A stretch of DNA of 32,602 bases from Bacteroidota bacterium. Lineage in GTDB: Bacteria; Bacteroidota; Bacteroidia; Bacteroidales; F082. Below are positions 1 to 9,542 of the stretch, piece after piece. Within the stretch, counting starts at the first letter, position 1. Every line of letters begins with the position of its first letter. A program made the translations under genes and the position numbers. Under the pieces are notes generated by a model, which did not search any database, had not been told where the DNA came from, and saw nothing but the letters and a program-made list of their open reading frames with translations. Location of the stretch: contig JACNJS010000007.1 of NCBI GenBank assembly GCA_014382445.1, forward strand, positions 1 through 32,602. Reading direction: 5' to 3'.

Positions 1-2
1 AA

Positions 3-716
3 TCGGAGTTGTTACCGCAGTTAAGCACAAATATAATTGACAAAATTTTCTTCTATGGATCGGGATGCTCTACAGATTTAAATTGCGCCATAATAAAAAG
101 TGCGTTGTGGGAGTTGTTCCCTGATTCCCTTGTAGAAGTCCATCATGATCTTTTTGGTGCAGCGGTTGCGCTATTAAATAATAAAGAAGGTATTGCCTGT
201 ATATTAGGAACTGGTTCAAATTCATGCCATTGGGATGGTTATACAATAATTGATAATGTTCCTTCTGTTGGGTATTTACTTGGAGATGAGGGAAGCGGAA
301 CATACATAGGTAAAGAAATTCTCAAAGGAATACTTGAGCGCAAAGCACCAAAAGATATATGTAATAGATTCTATAATTACTATGATATCACATTTGAAGG
401 AGTTCTCAACAAGGTTTATAATAAACCGGAACCCAATCTGTTTATTTCGGATGTATGCATATTTGCTGAAAAAAATATTATCAACACCTGGATTCAAAAT
501 ACCATAAAACAATCATTTGTCGATTTCATCGAAAATCAAATAAAACAATATAACAATTATCAAAATTTACAGGTAAGTTTTACAGGTTCAATAGCGCATC
601 ATTTCAAACATATATTATTGGAAGCATGCAACGATAATGGTATTAAAACAGGCATAATTCTTAAAGATCCTATCGATGGTCTTTTTTCGTATCACACGAA
701 TGAAATTAATCTTTAA
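3..716 (+). CDS. BadF/BadG/BcrA/BcrD-type ATPase, probable N-acetylglucosamine kinase (5' truncated by window)
   Basis: This is the C-terminal ~235 residues of an ASKHA-fold sugar kinase. The reading frame is open to the window edge, so the N-terminal phosphate-1 motif (a DGGxTKT-like stretch) lies upstream of the window. The TTG at position 9 is not a credible start. Visible family motifs are GTGSNSCHWDG (about residues 66-76 of the visible part) and the following GYLLGDEGSG, which is typical of Bacteroidota proteins annotated as N-acetylglucosamine kinase or BadF-type ATPases. The family phosphorylates amino sugars in the cytoplasm with ATP. The full protein is usually about 280 residues, so only some 45 are missing. 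The exact substrate cannot be read from the sequence. The spoT-like gene follows after 75 bp with its own candidate promoter. Confidence 0.8.
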   Translation, partial: SELLPQLSTNIIDKIFFYGSGCSTDLNCAIIKSALWELFPDSLVEVHHDLFGAAVALLNNKEGIACILGTGSNSCHWDGYTIIDNVPSVGYLLGDEGSGTYIGKEILKGILERKAPKDICNRFYNYYDITFEGVLNKVYNKPEPNLFISDVCIFAEKNIINTWIQNTIKQSFVDFIENQIKQYNNYQNLQVSFTGSIAHHFKHILLEACNDNGIKTGIILKDPIDGLFSYHTNEINL

Positions 717-761
717 TATTTTTGACTCAGGTAATATATAATTTAATCCGTAGATATTGTC

Positions 762-769
762 TACTTTTG
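762..769 (+). promoter_or_regulatory. Candidate Bacteroidota -7 element upstream of the RelA/SpoT homolog
   Basis: TACTTTTG matches the Bacteroidota sigma-factor -7 consensus TAnnTTTG exactly and sits 22 bp before the ATG of the RelA/SpoT gene. No convincing -33 TTTG is seen at the usual spacing, so this rests on one half of the promoter only. Confidence 0.35.
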
Positions 770-791
770 TGAGGAAAATTGCGGGTATAAG

Positions 792-3026
792 ATGTCTAAA
801 CTTAAAACAGATAGTGAGCAGGAACGGCTTGAAATTTTGCGGCAATATAAGCGGCTAATTGAAGTTTGGTATACTCGTAAAGATACTAAGGACAAGTGGC
901 TTGTTCGTAAAGCTTTTAGGCTTGCCGCTGATGCTCATAAAGATATGCGTCGCAAATCTGGCGAACCATTTATACTACATCCAATTGAAGTTGCTATTAT
1001 TGCAGCAAAAGAAATAGGGTTAGGTCGCACTTCAATAATTTCGGCGTTATTGCACGATACAGTTGAAGATACTTATATGACTCTCGAAGATATTGAAGGT
1101 ATTTTCGGATCCGAAGTATCTAAGATTATTGATGGGTTAACTAAGATAAATGTAATATCGGTCGCATCTACAACTGCACAAGCTGAAACAATAAAAAAGA
1201 TTCTTTTTACACTTTCAGATGACGTTAGGGTTATTTTAATAAAGTTGGCCGACCGTATTCATAATATGCGCACATTAGATAGCATTCCAAGTGAAAAACA
1301 GCTTAGGGTTGTATCCGAAACACAATACATTTATGCTCCTTTAGCCTACCGACTGGGTTTATATAAAATTAAAAGTGAACTTGAAGAATTATCCTTTAAA
1401 TTTTCACAACCAAAAGTTTATGCCGAAATCGCAAATAAAATTGACCTAACTTCAGAAAACAGATTACATTCGTTTAATGCAATTTGCACATCCATATCAT
1501 CCGAATTACAAAAACTTAATTATAAGTTTGAAATTAAACTAAATGTAAAGTCGGCCTATTCCTTCTGGCAAAAGATGAGAGAGCAAAAAGTTTCTTTTGA
1601 AGATATCTACAACACTTACTCAATTGATGTTATTCTTGAAGCAGATCCTTCAAACGAGAAACTTATTTGTTGGTCGGCCTATTCTATTATAACAGGAATA
1701 TACAGGTCGAACAGTAAGCGTTTACGCGACTGGATAAGTACACCTAAGGCTAATGGATACGAAGCCATTCACACTACTATTATGAATCCTTTTGGGGAGT
1801 GGGTTGATTTACATATACGCAGCACACGGATGGATGAAATTGCCAATAAAGGTTATGCGGCTTATTGGAAATATAAGGATAACAGCAGTATTGATTCTAG
1901 CCTTGATAATTGGCTAAAAAATACCAGATTACTTATATCAGAAAGTGATGAAGACGCTTTTGATTTTATTACTGAGTTCAAAAGTAACCTCTTATCTGAT
2001 GAAATATATGTATTTACACCGGCAGGAAAAATGTACAATATGCCTTCGGGGGCTACAGTGCTCGATTTTGCCTACACAATTCATACAGATCTGGGAAACC
2101 AGTGTATAGGGGCAAATATCCGCCACCGTATCGTTTCACTCGGACATAAAATTAAGTCGGGTGACCAGGTTGAGATAATAACTTCTAAAATACAAACTCC
2201 TAACGAAGATTGGTACAAATATGTAGTTACAGCACGTGCTAAATCGAGGATTGCAGATTCAATAAAAAATAATAGAAAACAATACAAAAAAATTGGAGAA
2301 GAAAAGCTGGATTATTATTTCAAACAACTAAACGTTGAAAACACTAAGCATAATTTATATTTACTACTCTCAGGAAGTAATATAAAAGGTCATATTGATC
2401 TTTACTTCTATATTGCACAAAACATGATCGGGCTTAAAGAAATAAAGGAAATTATGCAACCTAACGAAAGTAGGCTAAGCTGGATAAAAAACCTTAAGCT
2501 ACCGTTTACAAAACCAAAGATAGTTTCACATTCAGTTGATAATAAAGATGAGGTTAAAACGCTCAACGGGCTTGAAGAAAAAAAATATAAATCCGACTTT
2601 AGCACACTTGAACATTCTGTATCGGAGTGTTGCAATCCAATTCCCGGAGATAATGTTATAGGGCTGATTTTTCCAAACGAACCAATTCAAATACACCTTA
2701 CCGATTGCAAGGTTGCTATAAGATTAATGTCGCAGCATGGTAAAAATATTGTTAAAGCAAAATGGAAGCAAAAAGCGGGAATTACATTTTTGGCCGGTTT
2801 AAACATAAAAGCGGCCGACAATATTGGTTTAATAAATGAAATTATTACACCTATTACTGTAGAGTTTAATATAAATATTCGCTCTGTTAACCTAAAGAGT
2901 AGCGAAGGGTTAGCAAACATGGATATTACTGTATATGTTTCGAGTACTAAAGACTTAAAAAAATTGATGGCCAGACTTGAAAAAATTAAATCAATTATAA
3001 AAGTATCACGACTTGAAAAAATTTAG
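792..3026 (+). CDS. RelA/SpoT-family (p)ppGpp hydrolase with a probably inactive synthetase domain
   Basis: This 744-residue long RSH protein controls the alarmone (p)ppGpp. The N-terminal HD hydrolase domain keeps its metal and catalytic residues: RKSGEP at 54-59, H63, H88-D89, E92-D93 and D154 followed by RIHN. The synthetase domain (about 245-362) keeps the G-loop KANGYEAIH (319-327). By eye, however, N274 stands where RelSeq has Mg-binding D264, D339 replaces catalytic E323, N251 replaces ATP-binding R241, and D279 replaces the Arg of the AxR motif. A TGS domain (about 402-465), a CC-type zinc-finger region (SECCNPIPGDN, about 615-625) and a C-terminal ACT domain (about 670-744) follow. 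I infer a mainly hydrolytic SpoT-like enzyme. The start is the first ATG, just downstream of a TAnnTTTG element. fur follows 65 bp later and purA after that. Confidence 0.93.
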   Translation: MSKLKTDSEQERLEILRQYKRLIEVWYTRKDTKDKWLVRKAFRLAADAHKDMRRKSGEPFILHPIEVAIIAAKEIGLGRTSIISALLHDTVEDTYMTLEDIEGIFGSEVSKIIDGLTKINVISVASTTAQAETIKKILFTLSDDVRVILIKLADRIHNMRTLDSIPSEKQLRVVSETQYIYAPLAYRLGLYKIKSELEELSFKFSQPKVYAEIANKIDLTSENRLHSFNAICTSISSELQKLNYKFEIKLNVKSAYSFWQKMREQKVSFEDIYNTYSIDVILEADPSNEKLICWSAYSIITGIYRSNSKRLRDWISTPKANGYEAIHTTIMNPFGEWVDLHIRSTRMDEIANKGYAAYWKYKDNSSIDSSLDNWLKNTRLLISESDEDAFDFITEFKSNLLSDEIYVFTPAGKMYNMPSGATVLDFAYTIHTDLGNQCIGANIRHRIVSLGHKIKSGDQVEIITSKIQTPNEDWYKYVVTARAKSRIADSIKNNRKQYKKIGEEKLDYYFKQLNVENTKHNLYLLLSGSNIKGHIDLYFYIAQNMIGLKEIKEIMQPNESRLSWIKNLKLPFTKPKIVSHSVDNKDEVKTLNGLEEKKYKSDFSTLEHSVSECCNPIPGDNVIGLIFPNEPIQIHLTDCKVAIRLMSQHGKNIVKAKWKQKAGITFLAGLNIKAADNIGLINEIITPITVEFNINIRSVNLKSSEGLANMDITVYVSSTKDLKKLMARLEKIKSIIKVSRLEKI

Positions 3027-3091
3027 ATAGTTTTTATTATCTATATTTAAACTAAATAAAATTTATTAATTTTACGCCAAAATATTCTGGA

Positions 3092-3562
3092 ATGAAATTA
3101 AATAGCAAAAAAGACACATACGAATCTGTAAAGAAACTTTTTACTGAATATCTGGAATCAAGGGGGCATAGGAAAACACCTGAACGTTATACCATTCTTA
3201 AAGAGATTTATGCCACGGAAGGCCATTTTGATATTGAGACTCTTTACATAAGGATGAAGAACAATAAGTACAGAGTTAGCCGTGCTACTTTATACAATAC
3301 AATAGAGCTCCTGTTAGATTGCAATCTTGTCACTAAGCATCAATTTGGAAATAATTGCGCTCAGTTTGAACGATCATTTAAGTATAAGCAACACGACCAT
3401 TTTATTTGCACCGAAGACGGCAAAGTGCTTGAATTTTGCGACCCCAGAATACTGGAGATTCAGCAATCTGTTGAGGAATTATTGGGAGTTGAGGTTTCCT
3501 ACCATTCACTTACCTTTTATGGTAAATGCAAAACTAAGCACGATAATAAGAAAAATAGTTAG
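3092..3562 (+). CDS. Fur-family transcriptional regulator
   Basis: A 156-residue ferric-uptake-regulator family protein. The N-terminal winged helix contains [14 protein letters not shown] (27-40), the GHFDIETLY helix (44-52, with H45 at a usual metal-ligand position) and the recognition helix [14 protein letters not shown] (61-74). The dimerisation domain has QHDHFIC (100-106). The structural-zinc CxxC usual at this point is C106-TE-D109, so the second Cys is Asp. The C-terminal pair is also reduced to a single Cys (C146). The metal sensed and the regulon cannot be deduced. Its place between a RelA/SpoT homolog and purA looks like conserved Bacteroidales synteny, as recalled rather than checked. 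A terminator-like hairpin lies 62 bp downstream. Confidence 0.9.
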   Translation: MKLNSKKDTYESVKKLFTEYLESRGHRKTPERYTILKEIYATEGHFDIETLYIRMKNNKYRVSRATLYNTIELLLDCNLVTKHQFGNNCAQFERSFKYKQHDHFICTEDGKVLEFCDPRILEIQQSVEELLGVEVSYHSLTFYGKCKTKHDNKKNS

Positions 3563-3603
3563 TAATTTTTGAAAACTATTTTTATTATATATTCACAATT
3601 TAA

Positions 3604-3611
3604 TAACTTTG
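3604..3611 (+). promoter_or_regulatory. Candidate -7 element (TAACTTTG) upstream of purA
   Basis: This exact match to TAnnTTTG lies between fur and purA, about 14 bp before a terminator-like hairpin. A transcript starting here would begin almost directly with that hairpin. No clear -33 element is visible. Confidence 0.3.
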
Positions 3612-3624
3612 TCGTGACAATAAG

Positions 3625-3647
3625 CCCTGTTTTATACAGGGTTTTTT
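3625..3647 (+). terminator. Intrinsic terminator-like hairpin between fur and purA
   Basis: A perfect 6-bp stem CCCTGT/ACAGGG (3625-3630 with 3636-3641) encloses a 5-nt loop and is followed at once by six T residues (3642-3647). It most simply ends fur transcripts. Because a candidate promoter lies just upstream, it could also act as a leader hairpin for purA. Confidence 0.65.
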
Positions 3648-3680
3648 AATGCTGTTTGCAATATAAACACTTTGATATTA

Positions 3681-3695
3681 ATCTGATTATCAGAT
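3681..3695. promoter_or_regulatory. Perfect 15-bp dyad upstream of purA, possible operator
   Basis: ATCTGAT-T-ATCAGAT is a perfect inverted repeat with a single central base, ending 19 bp before the purA ATG. Its size and position fit a dimeric regulator binding site. The neighbouring Fur-family protein is one possible binder, but nothing in the sequence proves it. Confidence 0.35.
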
Positions 3696-3711
3696 AATAA
3701 ATAATACTTAA

Positions 3712-5004
<1,293 letters not shown>

Positions 5005-5031
5005 ATTAATAGTGATTAGTTACCTTTTACT

Positions 5032-5039
5032 TAATTTTG
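5032..5039 (+). promoter_or_regulatory. Candidate -7 element upstream of clpC
   Basis: TAATTTTG matches TAnnTTTG and ends 19 bp before the clpC ATG, in the short purA-clpC gap. The -33 region is weak. Confidence 0.35.
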
Positions 5040-5058
5040 CAAAATAAAAATATACATT

Positions 5059-7602
5059 ATGGAGGCAAAGTTTTCTCAGCGAGTAAAGGATGTACTTTCG
5101 TTTAGCCGCGAAGAAGCTGTTAGATTAGGGAATAATTATATTGGTCTTGAGCATTTATTATTAGGCATAATTCGTGATGGTGAAGGTATGGCCATTCAAT
5201 TGCTAAGATATTTTGGTGTTGACCTGAATAAATGTAAGAAAGATATTGAGGATTCGATTAAGAACCCCAATAGTGAAGCTAGTAAAATGGAAAATATTCC
5301 ATTAGTTAAGCAAGTTGAAAAAGCATTGAAAATCACATATCTTGAAGCTAAAGTTTTTAATTCAGAATTAATTGGCACCGAGCACTTACTCCTTGCTATT
5401 CTGAAAGATAAAAGCAATTTAATTACCAGTATGTTAAGTAAAGATGGTGTAAATTACAACTCTGTAAAAGAGGAGCTCACTTCAATTGTTAAAGAACAAA
5501 GTGATATACCTAACTTCATTGAACCCAAATCGGAAATGACGGGAGATACAGAGGATGCACCTTTAGAGCGCGACAAACCAACTACCGGAAGCGAAAAGAA
5601 ATCTGCAAACCCAAAATCTGCTACTCCTGTATTAGATAATTTTGGCCGAGACCTTTCAAAATATGCCGAAGAAGGAAAGCTTGATCCTATTGTAGGCAGA
5701 GAAACCGAACTTCAACGTATTGCCCAAATATTAAGTAGACGCAAAAAAAATAATCCCATTTTAATTGGTGAACCTGGAGTTGGAAAATCTGCCATAGCGG
5801 AAGGATTAGCCTTGCGAATTGTAGATAGAAAAGTTTCACGCGCCTTATTCAATAAACGCATTGTTACCCTCGACCTGGCTTCGATTGTTGCCGGAACCAA
5901 ATATCGCGGACAGTTTGAAGAGCGTATGAAAGCTGTTCTAAATGAGCTTACAAAAAACCCCGATATTATTCTATTTATTGATGAAATTCATACTATTGTG
6001 GGAGCCGGCAATGCTTCAGGATCATTGGATGCATCAAATATGTTTAAACCAGCTCTGGCTCGTGGAGAATTACAATGTATTGGTGCTACAACACTCGATG
6101 AATATCGTCAATATATTGAAAAGGATGGTGCCCTAGAGAGACGTTTTCAAAAGATACTGGTTGATCCTACCTCTCCTGAAGAAACTGTGCATATTCTCAA
6201 TAATATTAAAGAAAAATATGAGGATCATCACCTTGTAAAATACACACCAGAATCAATTGAAGCTTGTGTTTCACTCACCAACAGGTATGTTAGCGACAGG
6301 TTTCTTCCGGATAAAGCTATTGATGCACTTGATGAGGCCGGAGCTATGGTACATATCAGCAACATACATGTCCCAACCGAGATAATAAACCTCGAAAACT
6401 CTATTGAAGAAATAAAAAGTAATAAAACCAAGGCTATTAAGAGCCAAAAGTTTGAAGAAGCTGCCCAGTTTAGAGATATTGAGCGGCGATATACTGATGA
6501 ATTAACAAGAGCAAAGAAAAGATGGGAAGAAGATTCCAAAATTCATCGTGAAGACGTTAGTGAACACAATGTAGCTGATGTTGTTGCTATGATGACAGGG
6601 ATCCCTGTTCAAAATATAGCTCAAAGCGAAGGTAACCGACTGATAAACATGGAACCGGAACTCCGTAAAGAAGTGATAGGGCAGGATGAAGCCATCAAAA
6701 AAGTTGTTAAAGCAATCAGACGTAACCGTGCCGGATTAAAAGATCCTTACAAACCAATTGGATCCTTCATATTTTTAGGTCCAACAGGAGTTGGAAAAAC
6801 TTATTTGGCAAAGATGCTTGCAAAATATATTTTCGATTCTCAGGATGCTCTTATACGAGTTGATATGAGTGAATACATGGAAAAGTTTGCCGTGTCACGA
6901 CTGGTTGGAGCACCTCCGGGATATGTTGGTTATGAAGAAGGTGGTCAGTTAACCGAAAAAGTAAGAAGAAAACCTTATTCAATTATTCTTCTTGATGAAA
7001 TTGAAAAAGCTCACCCCGATATTTTTCATTTGCTACTGCAGGTTCTTGATGATGGGCAGTTAACTGATGGATTGGGCCGTAAAGTCGACTTCAAAAACTC
7101 TATCATTATCATGACTTCCAACATTGGCTCACGTCAATTAAAAGATTTTGGACAAGGTGTTGGATTTACCACTAAAGCAAAAGTTGAAGGCCGATCAACA
7201 CATAGCCAGGGAGTTATCGAAACAGCTCTAAAAAGAGCCTTTTCTCCAGAATTTCTTAATCGTATTGATGATGTTGTAATATTTGAACCGCTTGCAAGAA
7301 AAGAAATTCATAAGATTATTGAAATTGAATTAACAAACCTTTTTGACAGAATTGGCCGGCTTGGGTACAAAATGAAAGTAAGCGCAAAAGCAAAGGACTT
7401 TATTATTGATAAAGGATGGGATGAGCAATTTGGAGCACGACCTCTTAAACGTGCAATTCAGAAATATATCGAAGATCAGTTGGCTGAAGAGATTATTTCT
7501 ACTAAATTATCGAAAAACACCCTCGTAAATGTTGACTATGATCCGAAAAAGGATGAAATAAAAATAACATTTATTAAACCTGAGGCTATTACTAAAAAAT
7601 AG
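5059..7602 (+). CDS. clpC: ATP-dependent Clp protease ATP-binding subunit ClpC
   Basis: An 847-residue Hsp100 AAA+ unfoldase that feeds substrates to ClpP. Two Clp-N repeats occupy about residues 1-145. The first AAA+ domain has Walker A GEPGVGKS (237-244) and Walker B ILFIDEIH (about 302-309). A UVR-like middle segment (about 450-485, [13 protein letters not shown]) marks it as ClpC rather than ClpA or ClpB. The second AAA+ domain has Walker A GPTGVGKT (574-581), a [10 protein letters not shown] Walker B, and a GVGF segment in the loop that docks on ClpP. The C-terminal ClpB-D2 domain is complete. Length and domain order are normal. The annotation downstream is sparse, with a convergent degenerate frame starting only 1 bp past the stop. 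Confidence 0.97.
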   Translation: MEAKFSQRVKDVLSFSREEAVRLGNNYIGLEHLLLGIIRDGEGMAIQLLRYFGVDLNKCKKDIEDSIKNPNSEASKMENIPLVKQVEKALKITYLEAKVFNSELIGTEHLLLAILKDKSNLITSMLSKDGVNYNSVKEELTSIVKEQSDIPNFIEPKSEMTGDTEDAPLERDKPTTGSEKKSANPKSATPVLDNFGRDLSKYAEEGKLDPIVGRETELQRIAQILSRRKKNNPILIGEPGVGKSAIAEGLALRIVDRKVSRALFNKRIVTLDLASIVAGTKYRGQFEERMKAVLNELTKNPDIILFIDEIHTIVGAGNASGSLDASNMFKPALARGELQCIGATTLDEYRQYIEKDGALERRFQKILVDPTSPEETVHILNNIKEKYEDHHLVKYTPESIEACVSLTNRYVSDRFLPDKAIDALDEAGAMVHISNIHVPTEIINLENSIEEIKSNKTKAIKSQKFEEAAQFRDIERRYTDELTRAKKRWEEDSKIHREDVSEHNVADVVAMMTGIPVQNIAQSEGNRLINMEPELRKEVIGQDEAIKKVVKAIRRNRAGLKDPYKPIGSFIFLGPTGVGKTYLAKMLAKYIFDSQDALIRVDMSEYMEKFAVSRLVGAPPGYVGYEEGGQLTEKVRRKPYSIILLDEIEKAHPDIFHLLLQVLDDGQLTDGLGRKVDFKNSIIIMTSNIGSRQLKDFGQGVGFTTKAKVEGRSTHSQGVIETALKRAFSPEFLNRIDDVVIFEPLARKEIHKIIEIELTNLFDRIGRLGYKMKVSAKAKDFIIDKGWDEQFGARPLKRAIQKYIEDQLAEEIISTKLSKNTLVNVDYDPKKDEIKITFIKPEAITKK

Positions 7603-7603
7603 A

Positions 7604-7793
7604 TTATCCCTTCGTAATTTTTACTTTTGATGAATCCCGATTGTGCTTTTTTTGCAACGAGGCATTAATAATGTCAATATATGGCTTTAGTAAGTTATAA
7701 GCATGATAATAACTCAAGCATCCTTACCGATACAATAAACAATCAACCTCCCCCAAAAAAATTATATTTCTTTATTTCAAAATACGAAGCCAT
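7604..7793 (-). pseudogene. Possible decayed coding fragment, unidentified
   Basis: On the minus strand an open stretch of 39 codons (7723 down to 7607, stop TAA at 7604-7606) encodes a composition that looks protein-like, with the segment SYYHAYNLLKPYIDIINASL. The same frame continues upstream across one stop (7724-7726), and reaches an ATG at 7791-7793 if one base is removed in a T6/G5 homopolymer run. It sits directly convergent with clpC. I do not recognise the family; this may be the 3' end of a dead gene or chance. Confidence 0.2.
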
Positions 7794-8129
7794 TTTCAAT
7801 AAAATGTGTACACAATAATAACAACTTTAGTTTGGCGTTGGTATAAAAATAAATGTAAATTAGTAGTTTTGTTTGTAATTATTTATCCTTTACAATTATT
7901 AAAATGTACAATCCTCTGCCCCATCTACAACAAAAATTTCAAAATAGTATCTATGTGCTCAAAGCTAAATGGAGTGTGTATACCATCTACAAAAGAAATC
8001 TATGAACCTATTTTGAATGAAATGGAAACTTTTGGGTTTTCATTTATAAAAGAGACTATTGTTTTATAAGGATGTGTGAATTCAATAACTTAACACAACA
8101 AATCATTAAATTTGATTTAATTTTATAAA
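7794..8129. other. Gene-poor AT-rich stretch, no supported gene
   Basis: The only sizeable frame is an 87-codon + strand ORF (7806-8069) with a Cys/Ile-rich, compositionally odd translation and no recognisable domain. Its last third (from about 7957) looks more protein-like. I regard it as unsupported, possibly part of a decayed region running from the end of clpC to the DUF368 gene. Confidence 0.3.
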
Positions 8130-8813
8130 ATGAACACCTTCAAAAAAATATTTAGTTGGTTATTTTTCATTTTCGGAATATTCTCTTTCTTATTTTTCAT
8201 ATTAAGTTTTACTGATCTTCCATATTATGCATACCATAACTTAGGGACAGGTCATTCCAGTTTATCTGAAAACCCAGACATTATTGTTGTTTTAGGCGGT
8301 AGTGGTATGCCAAGCCCGGATGGGTTAATCCGAACTTACTATGCATCGGAAGCTGCTAATGAATATCAAAATGCTAAAATTATTATAGCACTTCCATATA
8401 ATGTAGATGATAGCTTATACCAATTAAACCTAATGGCAAGAGAGCTAATTGTAAAAGGCATTGATTCAATGCGGATAGTATATGAACCAATGGGAACTAA
8501 CACAAGGACACAAGCGGTAAATATTGCGTCAATGTTAAAAATCAATAAAGAACAATTGGCACTTTTAATAATAACCACTCCCGAGCATATGTATCGTTCT
8601 GTAAAAACTTTTAAGAAAGTTGGTTTTACGAAAGTTGGTGGATTACCTACATTTGAAAAGCCTATTGATGAGATAAAACTTGAAGATGCTAATGAAAAGG
8701 AAAGGATTAATCTATCTTTCAGATATAATATGTGGAGCTACTTAAATTATGAACTTCTGGTTTTAAGAGAATATTGCGCCATTATTTATTACAAGTTAAA
8801 GGGATGGATTTAA
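8130..8813 (+). CDS. YdcF/SanA-like (DUF218) membrane-anchored protein
   Basis: A 227-residue protein with one N-terminal membrane helix (about residues 8-28) followed by a DUF218 domain on the far side of the inner membrane. Family landmarks are IIVVLGGSG (about 51-59), the GTNTRTQAVN segment (about 123-132) and TTPEHMYRS (about 149-157). These carry the conserved acidic/polar residues of the fold. DUF218 proteins (YdcF, SanA, ElyC) are linked to envelope and lipid-carrier homeostasis. The biochemical role of this copy is unknown. It is the only clearly intact gene in a degraded region, and a hairpin overlapping the stop codon probably terminates it. Confidence 0.8.
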   Translation: MNTFKKIFSWLFFIFGIFSFLFFILSFTDLPYYAYHNLGTGHSSLSENPDIIVVLGGSGMPSPDGLIRTYYASEAANEYQNAKIIIALPYNVDDSLYQLNLMARELIVKGIDSMRIVYEPMGTNTRTQAVNIASMLKINKEQLALLIITTPEHMYRSVKTFKKVGFTKVGGLPTFEKPIDEIKLEDANEKERINLSFRYNMWSYLNYELLVLREYCAIIYYKLKGWI

Positions 8814-8843
8814 GCTTAATAATTGAAATGATATTAGCTTTTT
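8812..8843 (+). terminator. Probable intrinsic terminator of the YdcF-like gene
   Basis: AAGCT(T)AATA at 8812-8821 pairs with TATTAGCTT at 8832-8840, a 9-bp stem with one bulged T, followed by a short T run. It begins inside the stop codon of the YdcF-like gene. Confidence 0.45.
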
Positions 8844-8925
8844 AAATTTGTTTTTCAAGATAAGAAAAAAATTAACTACTGGCATTCCGATTAACTCTTA
8901 TACTTTATAATATTTCATTCAAAAT

Positions 8926-9224
8926 ATGGTTACTTCGAAAACAGATAAAAAAAGAAAACATCCACCAGTATGGCTATTACTAATTTTGACTTTTACGCTA
9001 ATCACGTTTATTTCGGTAGGTGTAGCATACTTAATTAATCTCCCAAGGCATATCATATTTCCTGACTTTGCAGGAATAATATTAGGACTAATCTTTTTAG
9101 TTTTTGGATTTTTTATTTTATTTAGTGCTTTAAGAACGCTTAAATTAAGAAGAGCGTTTGAAAGGGAACTTATTGTGATACTGGTTTATATGCTTTAATA
9201 TGCAAAGTTTCAAAATATTTCTGA
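8926..9224 (+). pseudogene. Frameshifted N-terminal remnant of an isoprenylcysteine-methyltransferase-like membrane protein
   Basis: The intact frame runs 8926-9198 (90 codons): a basic N-terminus, membrane helices at about 16-37 and 45-67, then LRTLKLRRAFERELIV. This resembles the start of ICMT/PEMT-type methyltransferases, in which a TSGVY- or TGVY-type motif should come next. Here the frame instead reads ILVYML and stops. Shifting frame at about 9180 gives TGLYALI, which matches that expectation, and then a stop at 9222-9224. The catalytic C-terminal half is absent. I therefore infer a broken gene. The alternative is a genuine 90-residue two-helix membrane protein of unknown function. Confidence 0.45.
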
Positions 9225-9542
9225 AACAATAAACTTTAAATTTTAAGTATGAAAACTTCTTTTTTAGGACTTAGGATATAATCTATAATCCTGAATTTAA
9301 GCTTGATGAAAATTAGTTTACCGGAGCAAGTAGTTTAGTTGAAATATATATGATAATTTGAAACAAGATTTTTATCAAATTTTTCGAATATTGCTATTAT
9401 TTAGCTTTTTGTTTACATTTGCAAGAAACTCTAAACATAAACATTTCAAACCCCATATGCTAATTAGTTACAAAAACTTTAACAAAATATATATATTTGA
9501 CGATCATTATGTCTTTCAAAATATTGCCATAACATATTATTA
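9225..9542. other. Intergenic region upstream of the DUF368 gene
   Basis: A strongly AT-rich stretch of 318 bp. I see no supported gene: a 61-codon TTG-started frame at 9358-9543 is Phe/Lys/His-rich and has no family resemblance. The right end holds a candidate promoter for the DUF368-aroE pair. Confidence 0.4.
9492..9499 (+). promoter_or_regulatory. Candidate -7 element upstream of the DUF368-aroE pair
   Basis: TATATTTG matches TAnnTTTG and lies 43 bp before the DUF368 ATG. In such AT-rich DNA a chance match is possible. Confidence 0.25.

Noticed and set aside
6228-6539. 103-codon minus-strand ORF inside clpC
   Set aside because: Antisense shadow of the conserved ClpC coding sequence.
7806-8069. 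87-codon + strand ORF after clpC
   Set aside because: Composition is odd (many Cys, Ile, Tyr), no domain or neighbour supports it, and another frame looks equally plausible over part of it. Described only as part of the gene-poor stretch.
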